64,000 nucleotides of DNA from assembly GCF_020091405.1 (NCBI RefSeq), contig NZ_CP081903.1:3038501-3102500 (forward strand), given 5' to 3'. The position numbers and the translations under genes are program-made. The DNA is from Bacteroides cellulosilyticus. GTDB lineage: Bacteria; Bacteroidota; Bacteroidia; Bacteroidales; Bacteroidaceae. Positions 61,504 to 64,000 of the stretch are shown here, one piece after another. The notes under the pieces were generated by a model. The model made no database searches, had not been told where the DNA came from, and saw nothing but the letters and a program-made list of their open reading frames with translations. Position 1 is the stretch's first letter. The number at the start of each line of letters is the position of its first letter.

Positions 61504-64000
61504 ATGAATTACAGGAAAAAGGTCGTGTTAATGCTCGGGGTTTTATCCTACCTCAATTTGGGAACTTTTTCTCAAGCTGCTCCCTCGACAGTGGATCATA
61601 CTTCAGTAGCCGGTGTGCAGCAAGCTTCCAATGACAAGAAGACAATTAAGATTTCCGGTTCGGTCAGAGACGCTGCCGGTGAATCTATTATTGGTGCTAC
61701 CATCCTGGAGAAAGGAACTTCAAACGGTGTCGTTTCCGATATGGATGGTAACTTTTCTATGACTGTGGCTGCTAATGGGATATTACACATCTCTTATATA
61801 GGTTATGTAGACCAGGATATAGCGGTTGCGGGTAAGAGTCTTTTCAATATTCAGTTGCTTGAAGATACGGAAATGCTGGATGAAGTGGTTGTTATCGGTT
61901 ACGGTACGGTGAAACGTCGTGACCTGACGGGAGCCATAGCTTCGGTAAAAGGAGATGAGGTTGCCGCCAACCCTGTATCCAACGTTGCGCAGGCCTTGCA
62001 GGGACGTCTGCCGGGAGTGAACGTGGTGTCGCAGGACGGTCGTCCGGGAGCTACGATCTCGGTTCGTGTCCGCGGAGGAGGGTCCATTACCCAGTCCAAT
62101 GATCCGCTTTACGTAGTCGATGGATTTCCGGTAAGCAATATTGGTGATATACCGGCTTCGGAAATAGAATCTATCGATGTGTTGAAAGATGCGTCATCTA
62201 CGGCAATTTACGGTGCACGCGGTGCAAACGGTGTAATCCTTGTTACTACTAAGAGTGCCAAAGAAGGTCAGATCAAGGTGAGCTACGATGGCTATGTACA
62301 GGTCAAGAATGTATCGAAGACACTTGAAACGCTTTCGGCTCAGGAATATATTCTTCATAACTGGAGCTATGCCGCATCCAGAGGAACGGCTAACCAGGAT
62401 GCTGTTGAGAAATACTTCGGTCTGGGAAGTAAGTATGGTAACCACTATGCCGACTATGCCAATGTGAAAGCTCATGATTATACGGATGACGTACTGCGCA
62501 CTGCATTGTCGCATAACCACAGTGTGAATGTTTCGGGTGGTACGGATAAAACGAAAGTGATATTTACACTGGGCTACATTAATGATGAAGGAATCAAGAT
62601 CAATTCGGATTACAACCGTCTGAACGCTTCTTTCAAGATTCGTCAGAAGCTCGCCAAGACGCTGGACCTGGATGTTGATTTCCGTTATACGGAGTCAAAT
62701 CTGAATGGACGTGAGAATGTAACGAACGGTAAAGGCTCTAATGTGTCGGGAGCTTATCGCTATCGTCCCATTGACAATCCGTTGGGTGGTGTCTCTTATT
62801 CGGAAGTTGCGTCAGGCTTCAGTTTCGGTGTGGCTAATATCGATGACAGGCACAATCCGGTAGAACTGATCGATGATATCACGAATAAATCCTATTCCCG
62901 TTCATTGAGAGGATCGGCTGCTTTGTCGTGGGAGATCATCAAAGGGCTTGTGGCCCGCAGTGAACTGTCACTTACCCGTAGTTCTTCGAAAAGTACTTAT
63001 TATGAGAACGGATATACAAACGGAGATAAGCGTGCCACCCTTAACCGGGGCATGGGAGATGGATTGCGTTCGGTGAGCACCTTAAATTATAACTTCAATA
63101 TCGGCAAGAACAATGTATTCTCGGCATTGCTGGGTAATGAAGTCCTGAAGTCGGATTCCGAATCGTCACAAATCACGGGCCGTGGTTATCCCTCTACATT
63201 TGATTATGACACCACGATGGGGTTGATCCATACGGCAACCACCTCTTTCTCTGCCACCAATTCTTATAGTGTGCCCGCCCGTACAGTGTCCTTTTTCGGA
63301 CGTTTGAGCTATACTTTCATGGACCGTTATCTGTTCACCGGTACGTTCCGTGCCGACGGCTCTTCTAAATTTGCGCCGGATAATCGTTGGGGATACTTTC
63401 CCGCAGGTGCTTTCGCATGGCGTCTTTCGGAAGAACCTTTCATGAACGGTACGAAAGATTGGCTTTCCAACCTGAAGCTTCGTTTGTCCTATGGCACTTC
63501 GGGCAGCGACAATATTAGTTCCAATCTGTGGCGTGAAACCTGGTCGAGCCTTGGTTCGGGCAGCAATCATACCCCTATCAACGGTGAACTCGGTTCATTC
63601 TATCGTCCGGACGGTTTGCTGGCCAACTCTAAACTGAAATGGGAAACTACCATTTCACGCAACTTCGGCATTGACTTCGGATTCCTGAACAACCGTGTGA
63701 ACGGTAGTCTGGAAGTATACTGGAATACTACGAAAGATTTGTTGATGGCCGTACCTGTGGATAACACTACCGGATACTCTTACCAGTTCCAGAACTTCGG
63801 TAAAACATCCAATCGTGGTATTGAGCTTTCGGTGAATGTAGATGTGATAAACAAAGGTGATTTCCGTTTCAACGTAGGCGCCATCTATAACTACAACCGC
63901 AATAAACTGGACGAACTGCCTAATGCCGACCAGTATCTCTACTCTTCATACTGGGGTTCTTCCTCTCTGGTTCCTACCAACGACTATATGTTTGTGGAAG
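61504..64000 (+). CDS. SusC/RagA-type TonB-linked receptor (partial, runs off the end)
   Basis: The frame is open from an ATG at 61504 to the end of the window (832 residues visible, usual about 1,000). After a signal peptide (LGTFSQAA) comes a carboxypeptidase-like domain (ISGSVRDAAGESIIGATI), then the TonB-box-like EVVVIGYGT. The SusC plug follows with LQGRLPGVNVVSQDG, RVRGGGSI and YVVDGFPVSN. Then barrel strands. Such receptors import oligosaccharides bound by a SusD lipoprotein, which should lie just beyond the window. Next to pectin esterases and GH105, pectic oligosaccharide is the likely cargo. No HTCS regulator gene is in the window. Confidence 0.95.
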   Translation, partial: MNYRKKVVLMLGVLSYLNLGTFSQAAPSTVDHTSVAGVQQASNDKKTIKISGSVRDAAGESIIGATILEKGTSNGVVSDMDGNFSMTVAANGILHISYIGYVDQDIAVAGKSLFNIQLLEDTEMLDEVVVIGYGTVKRRDLTGAIASVKGDEVAANPVSNVAQALQGRLPGVNVVSQDGRPGATISVRVRGGGSITQSNDPLYVVDGFPVSNIGDIPASEIESIDVLKDASSTAIYGARGANGVILVTTKSAKEGQIKVSYDGYVQVKNVSKTLETLSAQEYILHNWSYAASRGTANQDAVEKYFGLGSKYGNHYADYANVKAHDYTDDVLRTALSHNHSVNVSGGTDKTKVIFTLGYINDEGIKINSDYNRLNASFKIRQKLAKTLDLDVDFRYTESNLNGRENVTNGKGSNVSGAYRYRPIDNPLGGVSYSEVASGFSFGVANIDDRHNPVELIDDITNKSYSRSLRGSAALSWEIIKGLVARSELSLTRSSSKSTYYENGYTNGDKRATLNRGMGDGLRSVSTLNYNFNIGKNNVFSALLGNEVLKSDSESSQITGRGYPSTFDYDTTMGLIHTATTSFSATNSYSVPARTVSFFGRLSYTFMDRYLFTGTFRADGSSKFAPDNRWGYFPAGAFAWRLSEEPFMNGTKDWLSNLKLRLSYGTSGSDNISSNLWRETWSSLGSGSNHTPINGELGSFYRPDGLLANSKLKWETTISRNFGIDFGFLNNRVNGSLEVYWNTTKDLLMAVPVDNTTGYSYQFQNFGKTSNRGIELSVNVDVINKGDFRFNVGAIYNYNRNKLDELPNADQYLYSSYWGSSSLVPTNDYMFVE

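Overview
The window looks like a chromosome segment from Bacteroides or a close relative (order Bacteroidales). Three things support this. Promoters carry the Bacteroides-type TAnnTTTG -7 box. The gene content includes a SusC-type receptor, a GSCFA protein, a MurF-alanine racemase fusion and a complex I without NuoEFG. Moderate-GC genes are separated by AT-rich spacers. Species cannot be fixed from the sequence alone. No rRNA, tRNA, CRISPR array or complete mobile element was seen.

Layout. 1-246 is the C-terminal end of a tyrosine recombinase. It is followed by a surface lipoprotein with a collagen-like tract (691-3360). A short transcription unit at about 3638-3993 encodes two related tiny peptides with its own promoter and terminator. 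Then come a large alpha-2-macroglobulin without its thioester motif (4091-9883), a DUF1573 protein, MeaB, and a convergent EamA transporter. 13.2-14.25 kb is a gene-free block packed with tandem and palindromic repeats. 14.3-26.7 kb holds two orphan sensor kinases, an AAA ATPase + DUF4435 (TOPRIM-like) pair followed by a miniconductance mechanosensitive channel, and a TonB receptor/beta-helix lipoprotein pair on the minus strand.

26.8-37.6 kb is a minus-strand complex I operon (nuoA-B-CD-H-I-J-K-L-M-N, no E/F/G), headed by a small secreted unknown protein. 37.7-43.3 kb is the minus-strand dxs / Bro-N protein / trkA / trkH operon. 44.1-48.3 kb is a plus-strand operon: an S24/HTH repressor-like regulator with operator-like dyads in its own promoter, then GSCFA, then a MurF-Alr fusion. 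48.4-53.0 kb encodes TatA, TatC and a Dna2-like nuclease-helicase. A structured, probably RNA-coding spacer follows at about 53.16-53.37 kb.

53.5-64 kb is a pectin utilisation locus: an ExuT-like uronate transporter, GH105 unsaturated galacturonyl hydrolase, CE8 pectinesterase, KdgF cupin, a CE12-CE8 esterase fusion, a CE7-type acetyl esterase and the start of a SusC receptor that runs off the right end. Together these would import pectin fragments, de-esterify them, cleave unsaturated uronides and feed the 4-deoxy-5-keto-uronate route.

The most unusual features are the twin-peptide unit, the PARIS-like ATPase/DUF4435 pair next to a channel gene, the self-operator repressor heading a cell-wall operon, and at least three families of dispersed palindromic repeats. 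Several of these repeats fill the gaps between convergent genes exactly.
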